Assembly: GCA_027886175.1 (NCBI GenBank)
Contig: JAJNNQ010000137.1
Location: forward strand, 1,554,001-1,618,000
DNA: 64,000 bases
Direction: 5' to 3'
DNA from: Phylloscopus collybita
Lineage: Eukaryota > Chordata > Aves > Passeriformes > Phylloscopidae
How positions within the stretch are numbered: the first letter of the stretch is position 1; each line of letters opens with the position of its first letter. Below, in pieces: positions 37,867 through 48,890 of this stretch. Below the pieces are notes generated by a model. That model ran no database searches. It saw only the letters and a list, made by a program, of their open reading frames with translations, and was not told the DNA's origin. Made by a program: the position numbers and the translations under genes.

Positions 37867-40859
37867 CCAGCTCTGGGAGCATCTTAGAACAGCCTGAGGG
37901 AAACACCCACCAACAGGCAGTGAAAAATCACTTGAAAGCCTGAAAAATCATTTAAATAATGAGAATAATAAGAATGTTGTCATTTCCACCTCACCCCTCC
38001 AGCTCCAGTTCTTACCCGGTCCTGGTGAGAGGAACATTTTCCTTCTTCAGGTGCCACAGAGGAGGTTGAGGGCATTTTTAATGTTTCTGTAACACACTGT
38101 ACATCACATTAGGGCTGAGATATCTCAGAGCAAGGTCCAGCAGCCACTCGTTAGCAGCACGTTCTCAGTGGGATTATTGCTCTTTGTTGGAGTTGATGAC
38201 ATTCGATTGTTGCAGCCCAGCCGATTCTGTTTTATGAAAAGAGGCCTCATCCCAATCCGAGACTTGTGGAATCACACGTGCCCCTTGTGGCTTAGCAGAG
38301 TGAATCCAAGCCTGTTTTCTTAAATAACTTCATGCCCAAATGAAAAATTGGCATTTATTCTGCTATCTCTTAAGATTACAACCTTCAGTTCCCTGGAGTA
38401 ATCGTCACCCACGCGAGCGGCGAGGCTTGAAGTGTTTAACTGGTGATTGCTTTTTCTGGACGCTGCTTCTGCCCATAATATCTTTTATTTTTGTGGTCAC
38501 TTAACAGGGTTTGGGAGCCTTTTATAGCTGAAGAGAATAGTTAAATATATATTGCTCTGGAGAGTAATATTTGGATAATAATGTGCCACGAGTTAGTGTC
38601 TTGCGGTGTTTTGTGTTGAGTGCTGTAGTTGACCTTTGCTGGAGAGGAGAAGAGTGTCTGCTTGTTAGAACATATTATTTAGCACCTTTAGAAAGGCAAA
38701 ACTGGTTGGTTTTGGTTGTTTGTTTTTTTAGTGTGAGGCTCAGTGAAGGTTTTATCACCACGGTTTGGGGACGATGATGTGATATTAGGCCTTTGCAAAG
38801 CCTGCAGTGAGTTGTAGCTCTTGGGAAATAAGTGGCAGTAATAAATCCAGAATGTGCTTTGCTGTCCTGGATTTGGTTTATGCTGCTCATTTGGGTCTGT
38901 CTGTATATTTTTTGTGTGTGTGTCTCTGTGTGCTTTACACACACAGTGATGTAAAGTGGAAAATTTAATGCAGGGACAGGGATAACATTAAAATGAATCT
39001 TCAAGTGGATGAAACTCTGTCTTTTTTCCCACCTTCATATAGAACCAGGTTTCAAACTGTTGCAGAATTATTTTTTTCCTTTAAAAATTAGAACTACCGA
39101 GGTATATAATGGTAATTAATATATCCAAATAGTCCTGCAACTGGCATCAGCCACTTCTAGGAGAAATATCAGCAAAGCATCAACTCAGTCTCCCAGAGCC
39201 TGGATCTGCCTTTCCATGAGCTGGAGCTGGAGCTGAGGAGAGCCTTGATTCCTTTGCTTCCCTAAACCTTCAGAAACCTCCTCCAAATTCCTTATTAGGA
39301 GCAAAAAGTAAGGAATGTTTGCAGTGCTGATCCTTGACTTGAGTTCTCCTGAGCAGCCAAGTGGAATCTTGCCAGTCTTCATTAAATAATTCTTTGTCGG
39401 GTGAGTAAGGCTGAGCTCAAGTGACACCACATGCAAGCTCTAAAAATAATCTGGGATCTGGGTTGACATGATGAGGTTTGGAAGGCAAATGTTGGTTTGC
39501 TGATCATGTAATCATGGAATTGGAGGGGTTGGCTCCATCCACGCTGAGCTGATTGGACTCTGGAGCTGGGAAGAGTTGGTATTTTGTCCTCAGCAGTGGT
39601 GGGACAGCCTTGGCTAAATCTGGGCTTGTTCTTTGTCTCTGGACTTGTCAAAATTAGGAGCTGGGTTTGATCTGTGCAAAGCCAAGAAGTATTTCTCTAT
39701 GTATTTCTATATATAACATTTAGGTACTACAAAATATTCCACAGAGATAAAACTGCTCCTCCTCGAGTTCTTTCTAATTAAAGCCTGTAGTTGCTAAATT
39801 CTCTTTCCTACTTTGTAGCAGCATCCATGCCCCTGTTAGAAGGAATTTGTATCATTGCCATCCATGTGATTGTTTATTTTAGTATCCTGCTATTCACTAA
39901 AAACTGTCCCTTAAGCTAAAAAGAAAAGTGCATCCTAAATTTGGGTAATTCCAACACGCTGCTCCCTTTGCAGCTGCAGGAACCAGCTGTGGGAGAGGTA
40001 CATTTGTGCATTTATTGTGGTGTGCTTTGGATTTTAAGAGGGTTTTCCTTCTATTTTTGGAGGGGAGGGGAATTTTATAAACAAACAGTGGTTTGGGATA
40101 GTGCAAGTCGGTTCATATCATTTTTAGTAAAAGTATTCAAACTCATTTGTCTGTCAGGGTAGATGGGAATCCTGTCTTCATTTGATAGCTTGCTCCTCGA
40201 GATATTTGGAATTTAGGCAACCACAGCAGGTCAGATCAGAGTCTCCTGAGCTTGTTGGGCAGCAGCTGGGAGTGGGTTTTTAGGGAGTACTGTAAAAAAG
40301 GGAAGTGTTCAGTGAAACCATTTTTTGCCTTCAAACAAGTGGTGGTGTGGGGCTTTGCTGAGCCAAATCTTGCTTGTAATCTCTTCATGGGCATCTCACA
40401 ACCTCCTGTGTAATTAATTTTGAAGCCAGATGTGCTTTTGATGACCCCAGTATCCTCTGATAGTGACTCCCAGCTTTTCATTAACTGTTCTTTGGGAAAG
40501 GTTTGGATTCTTTCTTCATTGTAAACCCACTGCTAGGAAACCTGTCTGGCTGCCTCTGTCTTGTAATCCATTGATCATTTCATCCTGTAATTCACTGATA
40601 ATTGAGATCCAGCCCTTGCAGTTGGCCTTCTCTGGGCTGAAGAGATCTGATCCTCATGTGGTGTCCTGAGGGCCTGAAGATTTTCCTTCAATTTTCCTCC
40701 AAGATTTTCCTTGGCAATCAGTTCATCCAACGAATTAGGATTCACAACCAGGATATTTTTTCCCGATCCTCATCCTGTTGTCTTCCTCTTAAATCTTTGC
40801 CCAAGAAAGGCTTTAAGGATGTGCTTAACTTTCCATGTGCAAAAGTGGAATTTGCTCAA

Positions 40860-41147
40860 TCCTGGAATGGTTTGGGTTGGAAGGGACCTCAAAGCCCATC
40901 CAGTTCCACCCCCTGCCATGGGCAGGGACACCTCCCACTGTCCCAGGCTGCTCCAGGCCCCATCCAACCTGGCCTTGGACATTCCCAGGCATCCAGAGGC
41001 AGCCACAGCTGCTCTGGCAATTCCAGCCCAGGCAGGAATTCCTTCCCAAGCTCCCATCCAGCCCTGCCCTCTGGCAGTGGGAGGCCATTCCCTGTGTCCT
41101 GTCCCTCCAGGCCTTGTCCCCATTCCCTCTGCAGCTCTCCTGGAGTT
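40860..41147 (-). mobile_element. CR1 LINE 3' region
   Basis: Minus CR1 from CCTGGAATGGTTTGGGTTGG to TGCAGCTCTCCTGGAGTTC. Open frames of 216-224 codons across it on both strands are artefacts of its composition. Confidence 0.9.
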
Positions 41148-41500
41148 CTGCTTGTATTTACTTATTTTGCCAGATGTAAGGTCATCATTTCTCTCTGATA
41201 ACCTCAGAGAAGCTCTTCCCTCCCTGTGCAGTAATTTAATCCTTACAACACAAGGAAATTGTTTCCACTTTGCTTTTCTGAGTGGCTGCTCCAATATCCA
41301 GGAAGCATTCCAGTGTTCTACCAGGTGGGAAACGCTCTCCAGGTTAAAAATCCAGCCCTCCAGAAAGGTCAGTAGGACTTTCTGACAGTCATCCCTGTAA
41401 AACCAGGATTTTGTCAACATTTAGAACTTGACTTGGTGCTTCCCAGACATAATTAAATGTTTCTCTTCGTGCAGTGAGTGTGTGTGAATGGACTGGAATG

Positions 41501-41716
41501 CTCTCCCTCTCCTTCTCCTTCTCCTTCTCCTTCTCCTTCTCCTTCTCCTTCTCCTTCTCCTTCTCCTTCTCCTTCTCCTTCTCCTTCTCCTTCTCCTTCT
41601 CCTTCTCCTTCTCCTTCTCCTTCTCCTTCTCCTTCTCCTTCTCCTTCTCCTTCTCCTTCTCCTTCTCCCTCTCCTCTCCTCTCCTCTCCTCTCCTCTCCT
41701 CTCCTCTCCTCTCCCC
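41501..41716. repeat. Polypyrimidine tract (CTTCTC)n then (CTCCT)n
   Basis: About 26 CTTCTC hexamers run to about 41668, followed by about nine CTCCT pentamers. The plus strand is pure pyrimidine for roughly 215 bp, the type of mirror-symmetric tract that can form a triplex (H-DNA). It yields Ser-Phe, Ser-Pro, Leu and Arg runs in translation with no biological meaning. Confidence 0.95.
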
Positions 41717-43039
41717 TAAATTCCAAAGGTCAGAATGTTTGAAATGGATCTTTATTTGCTTTTGACAAGGCTGGGTAAGAGATAAATAAATGAGATGATG
41801 ACAAACATTTGCCTGTGATTTTGGGGGTGCTGGGGTTTTTGGAGAAAGAACATAAAAATCACACAGGGGAGGTTAACACTGGACTTGGTGATGAGGAGCA
41901 CAAAAGGTGGAGTAAGTTGTATTCCAACCTTTAAGTCATTTATTTAGTGTTACTCCGTAGATTTTACATTCTCAGTTGCAGAGCAGAAACCACTGTGGTT
42001 CTCCTCCAGCATTTCAGCAGAGATTCGTTAGGAAAATTCTTCTTTTACACCTTTTGGAGAAGTCACACTCGGCATCGGAGCGTAAATAAAAGCAAAAATC
42101 AACTCTGCAGTACTTGATCTTTTGCTGGCAGCACTTCCCACGCAGCGATTGTGAGGGCTCTGTGTGGGCACAGCTTGATTAGGGCCCAGCATTTGTAGAT
42201 ATTCAGCAATCAGATCCGTGTTCTCCCTTCCAAACCATTCGGAGGAGAGCGGAGCCATTTGGTTTGTGCCTCACACGTTTCGTAACGCGCCTTCGAGCCG
42301 TCACCTACTGCATGTGCGAAGGCAATCTTTAAAAATAGTTTAATATAAAGAGTAAATTAATGTAAAAACTAAAAATAATGGTGCAGCAATGAGGACCTTC
42401 ATTACCATACGCCCTTTTGTCTTTTTTTTTTTTTTTTTTCCCCCTGGGTTCTGTTTTACAACTATTTTCTGCTCTCCAAACCCGTCCTGTGGATTTGCTC
42501 GGCAGCGATGCTGCTGGAAGAGGCTCTTTTTGGGTGAGGTAATGTTAAAAAAAGAAAAATCCTCTCGCCAGCACCTTTTTGGATGGTGATGGAGAGCACA
42601 AGAGCCTTGCTGCTGTTTCAGAGGTGGTGTTCACACTTCAGCTTTGAGCTGCCCTTCCCTCAGGACCTCCTGAGCTGGGCTCACGTTTCTCTTGCTGCCT
42701 CCATGTGCAAAATCCCTCCACTGTGGCCTGTCCTGTCCATCTGCTCAGCTAAATCCATCTCTGCTCAGGCTACCAAGGTTTATTTTACATTTTTTTTCCT
42801 CCTGGCCAAAAGAAGTGGAATCTTGCCCTGACTGTGTCTGGTGAAAGCAGCGCTGCAGATTCTTTCCTACCCCAAATTCACATCATCCCCTTTCATCCTG
42901 CCACATCCTCATCAGTGTTACCCAGGAAAACACAGAGCTTTCCAAGCCCTGGATGTCCCATTTCTGCTTCCCTGCTATGACTTCCTCTCTGATTTTGTGA
43001 CTCCACCTCGTACCTCTCACTCATCCCCTTTCCAAACTG

Positions 43040-43206
43040 CCCAGAGAAGCTGTGGCTGCCCCTGGATCCCTGGCAGTGTCCAAGGCCAGGCTGGATGGGG
43101 CTTGGAGCAGCCTGGGACTGTGGAAGGTGTCCCTGCCCATGGCAGAGGGTGGCCCTGGGTGAGCTTTAAGGTCCCTTCCAACCCAAACCATTCCATGATT
43201 CCACGA
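43040..43206 (+). mobile_element. CR1 LINE 3' end
   Basis: CCAGAGAAGCTGTGGCTGCC through CCTTCCAACCCAAACCATTC and ATGATTCCACGA. Confidence 0.92.
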
Positions 43207-44785
43207 AACACATTTTGCTCTTTCTCAGAAGGAATTTCTGCTGGACACAGACAATGTTAATTGATTGAATTCCCACAAATCCTTCTGAAACCCCTCCTGG
43301 CTCTTCATAAAGCACCTGAAAACAATCAAGCTGTTACACACTTCATGGGCTGCCCACCTGAGGGTGTGGATTGCCTCAGTTTCCTTTTGTTTCATCATAT
43401 GTTTGCATCCATTTGTTCCTCCTCATCTTTGTGTTTATTCTGAGAACGCTGAGAAAAGAAACATCCTCCTTTTTTGTTGTTGTTTATTTTGCATTCTGCC
43501 AGGTCTGGTCCCAGCGTGGCTCCTCTCCTCCATCAGTAGGAGTAAATAAAACAGGTCAGAACATCCTCTGCAGCACCTTCCTGTGCTGGTGCTCTGGGGC
43601 TCAGTGGGATCACGTTCATTTGTAGGGTTTTGTTGTCAAGTTAAGCCTTCCCTGGACTTCCCAAGCACGGCCCCGTGCTGGGAACCACCCCCAGTTTGTG
43701 GTTTGGATGTGCTGAGCTGCTCTGTGGAGGAGGCACAGCAAGATTTGATCTTCAGGAGCTGCAGGCTGGGCTGCTCTGTGCTGCTCGGACACAGAGGATC
43801 AGTCTGCTCTGTTTTATTCACTGCTTCAGAAGTAGCCAGGGGTTACACAAATAAAATCAGCTGCCTTTGGTAGGTGTCAGCACTTTAATGAGGAATTAAA
43901 TTCAACCCTGGGTACTCCTGCCCATCTCATGGCACTATTTTAATCTCACACTCTGCTTTTTCTGTTGCTATTTTTTCCCCCATATTTTATGACAATTGCC
44001 CAAAGTCCTGATCTGGGGCTGGAGGGGGGGAGGATTATGCCAGATACCTGCACAGCTGGAAACTCATCAACCATTCAGATTCCTTCAGTGAGAGTGTCAG
44101 TTTTAGCACGAAACTCGCAAAGCTCACCGTGGTGATTTCAAATTTCCTCTTTAGTAGACATTTTGTTTGAATGCCATGAAGGGGCTCGTCTCCCCGAGCC
44201 CCCAGGAGCACAATAAGCTATGCTCTTTGAGAGAGCCCAGATGAGTACAAAGTTCCCTTCATTAAATTTTCTTTTCATGCTTTAGCATAGAAGATTTCTT
44301 TTTAAGGCTGTCTCTCTCTCGTTGCCTTTTGTGTTTTCATCCTGTTACCTTTATGAGGTTGTGATGCATCAGCTCGTTGGAAAAGGTGGGTGCACGGCTC
44401 CCTCAGAGGTTTATTCCAGCACTGAAAGATTATTCTGGCACGGGAGGTGCTTCAGGAGCAGCTGGAGAATGGAAAGCAGATCAAGGAATTGCAAACTTAA
44501 TAAAAAACACGCTGTTCCTCGCGTGCCATGTGGCTGCTGCTCATACTGACTTGTGCTGAGAAAAGCGTTGGAGATTTGGGGGTGTGTTGGTTCTGTTGAG
44601 GAATTCTGGAGCAGCACTGAGTGGAGCTGGAGATCTCTCAGCATTCCCTGGCATTCCTGCTGCACCTGCCGTGGTTTGTGGGTTTTTTTTTCCTTCAGTT
44701 TAGTTGTGAAATCCCTGAGTAATGCAATAAATTAATAAATAAAATACAATGTAGGACACGATCTTGTTTATTTTACAGGGGCAGA

Positions 44786-45056
44786 TAGTGATGGGGCAAG
44801 AGGCAAGAGATTGAAACTGAAAGAGGGGAGATTTGGATGGGATATTGGGAAGGAATTCCTGGCTGGGAGGGTGGGGAGGCCCTGGGATGGATTTCCCAGA
44901 GAAACTGTGGCTGCCCCTGGATCTCTGGAACATCCAGGGTTAGACTGGGGTTTGGAGCACCCTGGGACAGTGGGAAGTGTCCCTGCTCATGGCAGGGGTG
45001 GCACCGGATGGGCTTTCAGGTCCCTTCCTACCCAAACCATTCCATGATACTCTGGT
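44786..45056 (+). mobile_element. CR1 LINE 3' end
   Basis: ATAGTGATGGGGCAAGAGGC through the 3' end CCAAACCATTCCATGATACT. Forms an inverted pair with 45325-45550. Confidence 0.92.
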
Positions 45057-45324
45057 GACACTTTTCCCACCTCATGTCCCAAAATACAGGTCTCTCTCAG
45101 GACATGGGATAGTTCAGGAAAGGGACCTCCTGCTCTAAGGATCTCCTGGCCCTGCCTGGGACCAGCCTAGGTTGTTTTATCAACCTCAGACATTTAAAAC
45201 CTCCACATTTTCCCCACAGATTCCACGTGATTGCTGGGTTTGCACTATTTACCTTTTCTTACAAGCTTTTCCCTCAGTGAAGCCCCACAGAGCCTTAAAT
45301 GCTTCTGTAAAATGACCTTTGCTC

Positions 45325-45550
45325 ATGGAACCACAGAATGATTTGGGATGGAAGGGACCTTAAAGCCCATCCAAATCCACCTCCTCCCATGGCAGGGACA
45401 CCTTCCACTATCCCAGGTTGCTCCAATGTCCAACCTGGCCTTGGACACTTCCAGGGATCCAGGGGCAGCCACAGCTTCTCTGAGAATTCCATCCCAGGGC
45501 CTCCCCACCCTCCCAGCCAGGAATTCCTTCCCAATATCCCATTTAAATAT
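45325..45550 (-). mobile_element. CR1 LINE 3' end
   Basis: CATGGAACCACAGAATGATT through AGGAATTCCTTCCCAATATC. Reverse complement of the same CR1 interval as 44786-45056, 270 bp away. Confidence 0.92.
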
Positions 45551-46877
45551 CAATTGATGTAATCATAGCAATTTCAGGAGGTTCTCTGTTAGGGAGATAC
45601 TTCATTCCTCTTTGGAGGAGTTTCCTTGTTGTTGTTCCTGACCATCCATCCCTGACAGAAATCAATGGGAAACCCTTTGGAGGGGTTCCCATAATGAGGA
45701 TGGAACCTCCTTTCCTGCAGCCTGTGGTTTATGGCTTTCTAATGCCAGGCAGTAATTTCATTTAGTGCTTTCCCAAAAGGACCAGCAGAGCATTTGGGGA
45801 GTGGAACAAGCACAGCTGATCAATACAGAGACAGTGCTCACCTTCAGATTAATCCAAAAAAATGGACTTGGTTGACTTGAAGGAAGTGGCCTTGTTCTCA
45901 CTGACCTGCAGTGCCTTGGAAGGACAGGGCTGAGAGCAGGTTTTCCAAAATCCACCCTTAAAAAGTCAGGGTGTGAAAACAAGTCCCTGAGGGGCAGGAG
46001 GTGATGTGCCTCACAGGGCTCCCATATGGTTGGCAATGTATAGAATCCTTTAAAACATTCAAATAAGGAATAATACCTGGATTTTGGTCACTGATGGCGT
46101 AGCCCTGGGAAAAGAAAAACAATTGAAAAGTTCTTTACCATGGGTTAGAGTTCCCCCATTGAAAATGGCTTTAATTTCAAGACAGAAATGGACAGAATTT
46201 ATGCAGCGATGCTAGAGCAGCCCATTCCTTTCTTTTTCACCTGTATATAAGGAATCACTTTAAAATCACCTGTGAATAAAGGCACAGCAAGGTTTACTCT
46301 GGGTATTTTTAGTTAATTCAGGCTCTCTTGTATTGATTTATCAATTCACACCAGGGATTTGTGCATTTTAATCGAGCTCTGGTTTAGCTGGACCTGGACC
46401 TTTAGCTGGGAGATGTCTACAGAGAACATCCCTGGTGTTGCTGTTGTTCCCTGTCCCAGTCCAGACCATGCCATCCTCCCAGCAGTTTGTGGTTGCACAT
46501 TTTGATGCCTGACACGCCTTTGAAGCACGTGCTGATCTCAGCAGAGGGGGGATTAAGGGAAAATCCTTCTCTGTAAGAGCCTGCAGAAGTTTGAACTTGG
46601 AGATCATAAAGTGTGGAAGCACCTGGGACTGCATTTAAATTCTGGTTTAGATTTCACGGATGCAGGGTAATGAATGAAAGGAGGGAGAGATGTTTTATAT
46701 AGGTACATAGTGTAAAATCAAGGTGACTTAACATTCCCTTTTTATAGCACGACATCTTCAGTGATTGTCAAGAAATCAATTCCCTGGAGGAGCAGCGTTT
46801 GTGCTTCGTGCTTCATTTCCCTGCTGGAGAAAAATAGATCTGCCTTGGCCAATCAGCAGAATGAGAATCAGTCACAG

Positions 46878-47092
46878 AGTGGTTGGGTTGGGTTGGGTTG
46901 GGTTGGGTTGGGTTGGGTTGGGAGGGACCTTAAGGATCACCCATTTCCAACCCCATTTCCAGGGGCAGGGACACCTCCCACTATCCCAGGGTGCTTCAAG
47001 CCCAGCCACCCCCGCCTTGGACACTTCCAGGGATGGAGCAACCCTGGGCAATCAGTGCCAGGACCTCACCACCCTCACAGAGATGAAATTTT
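46878..47092 (-). mobile_element. CR1 LINE 3' end with TTGGG expansion
   Basis: Minus CR1 whose 3' GGGTTGG motif has expanded to eight GGTTG units (46881-46922). It continues to CTCACCACCCTCACAGAGATG. Confidence 0.9.
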
Positions 47093-47097
47093 TCTTT

Positions 47098-47214
47098 GGA
47101 AGTGCCAGGTTGGACACTGGGGCTTGAAGCAGCCTGGGATATGGAAGGTGTCCCTGCCCTGCTGAGCGTGGGACTGGGTGTGCTTTAAACTCCCTTCCCA
47201 CCCAAACCAATTCA
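47098..47214 (+). mobile_element. CR1 LINE 3' end, back to back with the minus copy
   Basis: GGAAGTGCCAGGTTGGACAC through TCCCACCCAAACCAATTCAA. Its 3' end faces the CHCH exon 105 bp downstream. Confidence 0.88.
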
Positions 47215-47220
47215 ATAATG

Positions 47221-47253
<33 letters not shown>
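47215..47253. repeat. (ATA/AAT)n microsatellite
   Basis: About 12 AAT-type trinucleotides grow directly from the 3' end of the CR1 and end 67 bp before the CHCHD3 exon. Confidence 0.9.
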
Positions 47254-47254
<1 letters not shown>

Positions 47255-47319
47255 AATATTTTTGTCTTTCCTGAGATGTTTTTAGAAGGAAACCCTGAAG
47301 CTGTTCTCTGTTCCCACAG

Positions 47320-47455
47320 GAGATACGAGTCCAACCCGATCTGTGGGGAGCTGCAGGAGAAAATCCTCCAGTGCTACCGGGATCATGCCCAGGAGACCCT
47401 GAGCTGCTCTGCCCTGGCCAGCCAGTACCTGCACTGTGTCAATCATGCCAAACAG
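47320..47455 (+). CDS. CHCHD3: CHCHD3 (MIC19) exon encoding the twin CX9C CHCH domain
   Basis: A 136-nt exon begins after CTGTTCCCACAG and ends at the donor GTGAGT. Its first base completes the split lysine codon from the previous exon, giving K-RYESNPIC. The domain contains two CX9C motifs: ICGELQEKILQC, then after a 10-residue loop SCSALASQYLHC. This is the twin-cysteine CHCH helix-turn-helix that is oxidised by MIA40 in the intermembrane space. The exon stops in phase 0 after VNHAKQ, as in mammals, where about seven residues remain in the last exon. All four cysteines are present, so the domain looks functional. A CR1 pair and an AT-rich trinucleotide repeat end only 67 bp upstream of the acceptor. 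Confidence 0.97.
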
Positions 47456-48422
47456 GTGAGTTAGACCTATTCTCACTGAAAAATGATGGAATGATGAGCA
47501 GAGCAATTCCCAATTAGTCCTTCCTCCATGCCTAAGCATTTCCCAGTACTGCAGCTCTGTGGAGACCACTCGGAGTTGATTTAAATGCTCAGGTTTCCAT
47601 CTCTTCCCCTGGGAAGCTGTTGTTTAGTGTAGGAGCCCTTGCTGTTGGCAGATGTTTCCTGTTATCTGCAGTTTTAGCAGTAAAACAAGGGGATTAGAAT
47701 ACCTGGTAGTCTTTGCTATAAATACTATGTACTAAATGCTATAAATACTATGGATGTCTCAAACTACATTGGTCGCCACTTGGAATTCTTGTTTTTTTCT
47801 GTCTTTTGTTATGCAAAGCTCTAAAACTGCCCTTCCCCTGCTCTTGCCCTCCTCTCTTCCAGTTCTGTAGGGTATGGATGTCACTGCCAATTAAATCTTT
47901 ATGCTTTATTAGTGCAGCATGAAGGAAAATGACAGTAATGTGTAAATCCTCTAAAGAAGCTACAGTTCTCAGTTTTACTCTTTTTGCATCCTTCAAACAC
48001 AGAAATGCATATATTGACCTCAGCTGTGTTCTTAAATAAAAGGAAATGTGCTCCCAGCCCACGTGCAGGATGTGTAAAAAGTGCTTCAATCAGTCTGTTG
48101 ATCTTTATTTCTGCCCAAATCTGTGAGTTAATATTTGAGCACGTCAGGACACCCATCTTTATGTGATAGTGGAGACCTGGCGAGCACGGCTGCTGTTTGA
48201 TCATGGTAATCACCTTCCCTGGGCTTAACTCTGCCTGGGCAGAAAATGTGTGAGACTTTGGCTCTGATCCTTCTCTGTGACCTTTTGCTTTAAAATGCTG
48301 CAGCCTTGAGCTGGTATTCCCAAAGATCTGCTGAAATTAACAGTGCTCGTTGTTCCTCAGTCACTGAGAGCTCTCTGTCCCTTCAAATTCACTTCCTTTA
48401 ATAGATCCTTTATTGAGATTTG

Positions 48423-48573
48423 TTGGCCCATCCCTGGAAGTGGCCAAGGCCAGGTTGGAGAGGGCTTGGAGCACCCTGGGACAGTGGGAGGTGTCTCTGC
48501 TGTGGCAGGGAGTGGCACTGAATGGGCTTTAAGGTCCTTTCCAACCCAAACCCTTCTGTGATTCCATGATTTC
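48423..48573 (+). mobile_element. CR1 LINE 3' end
   Basis: GGCCCATCCCTGGAAGTGGC through CCTTTCCAACCCAAACCC and TTCTGTGATTCCATGATT. Confidence 0.9.
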
Positions 48574-48637
48574 TCCTCCTACCCATTTTGGGATGCACCA
48601 ATCTCCTTTTTTAGGAAAAGTCCAGTGAATAACATGA

Positions 48638-48890
48638 GAATCACAGAACCATGAAGATTCTTAAGATCATCCAGTCCAGCTGTTCCCCAGTACAGCCAAG
48701 GCCACCACTGACCCATGTCCCCAAGTGCCATATCCACATGGCTTTTAAATCCCCCCAGAAATGGAGACTCCACCCCTGCCCTGGCTGGACAAGCCTTTGA
48801 GTGAAGAAATTTCCCATGATATCCAACCTAAACTTCCCCTGGTGCAACTTGAGGCTGTTTCCTCTTGTTCTGTCACTTGTAACCCTGTTT
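48638..48890 (-). mobile_element. CR1 LINE 3' region (second subtype)
   Basis: AGAATCACAGAACCATGAAG, CATGTCCCCAAGTGCCATAT, then CCCCTGGTGCAACTTGAGGC. Confidence 0.9.

Larger units (their letters stand above)
28567..47319 (+). other. CHCHD3: CHCHD3 intron, 18,753 bp
   Basis: The intron runs from GTGAGT to CCACAG. CR1 fragments between 31.8 and 41.2 kb are nearly all antisense to the gene. Other content is a 44-T run at 32730, a 23-bp minisatellite at 34366, a CTTCTC/CTCCT polypyrimidine tract at 41501-41716 and inverted CR1 pairs at 44.8-45.5 and 46.9-47.2 kb. I see no feature in 28567-31878, 32774-34365, 35982-37532, 37867-40859, 41717-43039 (except a small CpG patch near 42.27 kb) and 45551-46877. 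Confidence 0.85.

Noticed and set aside
40711..41420. Overlapping 224- and 216-codon ORFs on opposite strands
   Set aside because: Both cross a GC-rich CR1 3' region, which lacks stops by composition. No protein motif is present and the CR1 3' UTR is non-coding.
41421..41765. Long Arg/Arg-Arg-Gly, Ser-Phe, Ser-Pro and Leu ORFs
   Set aside because: They are translations of the CTTCTC/CTCCT simple repeat in different frames.
46881..46922. Interstitial telomeric repeat
   Set aside because: The unit is TTGGG, not TTAGGG, and it derives from the GGGTTGG motif at the CR1 3' end.
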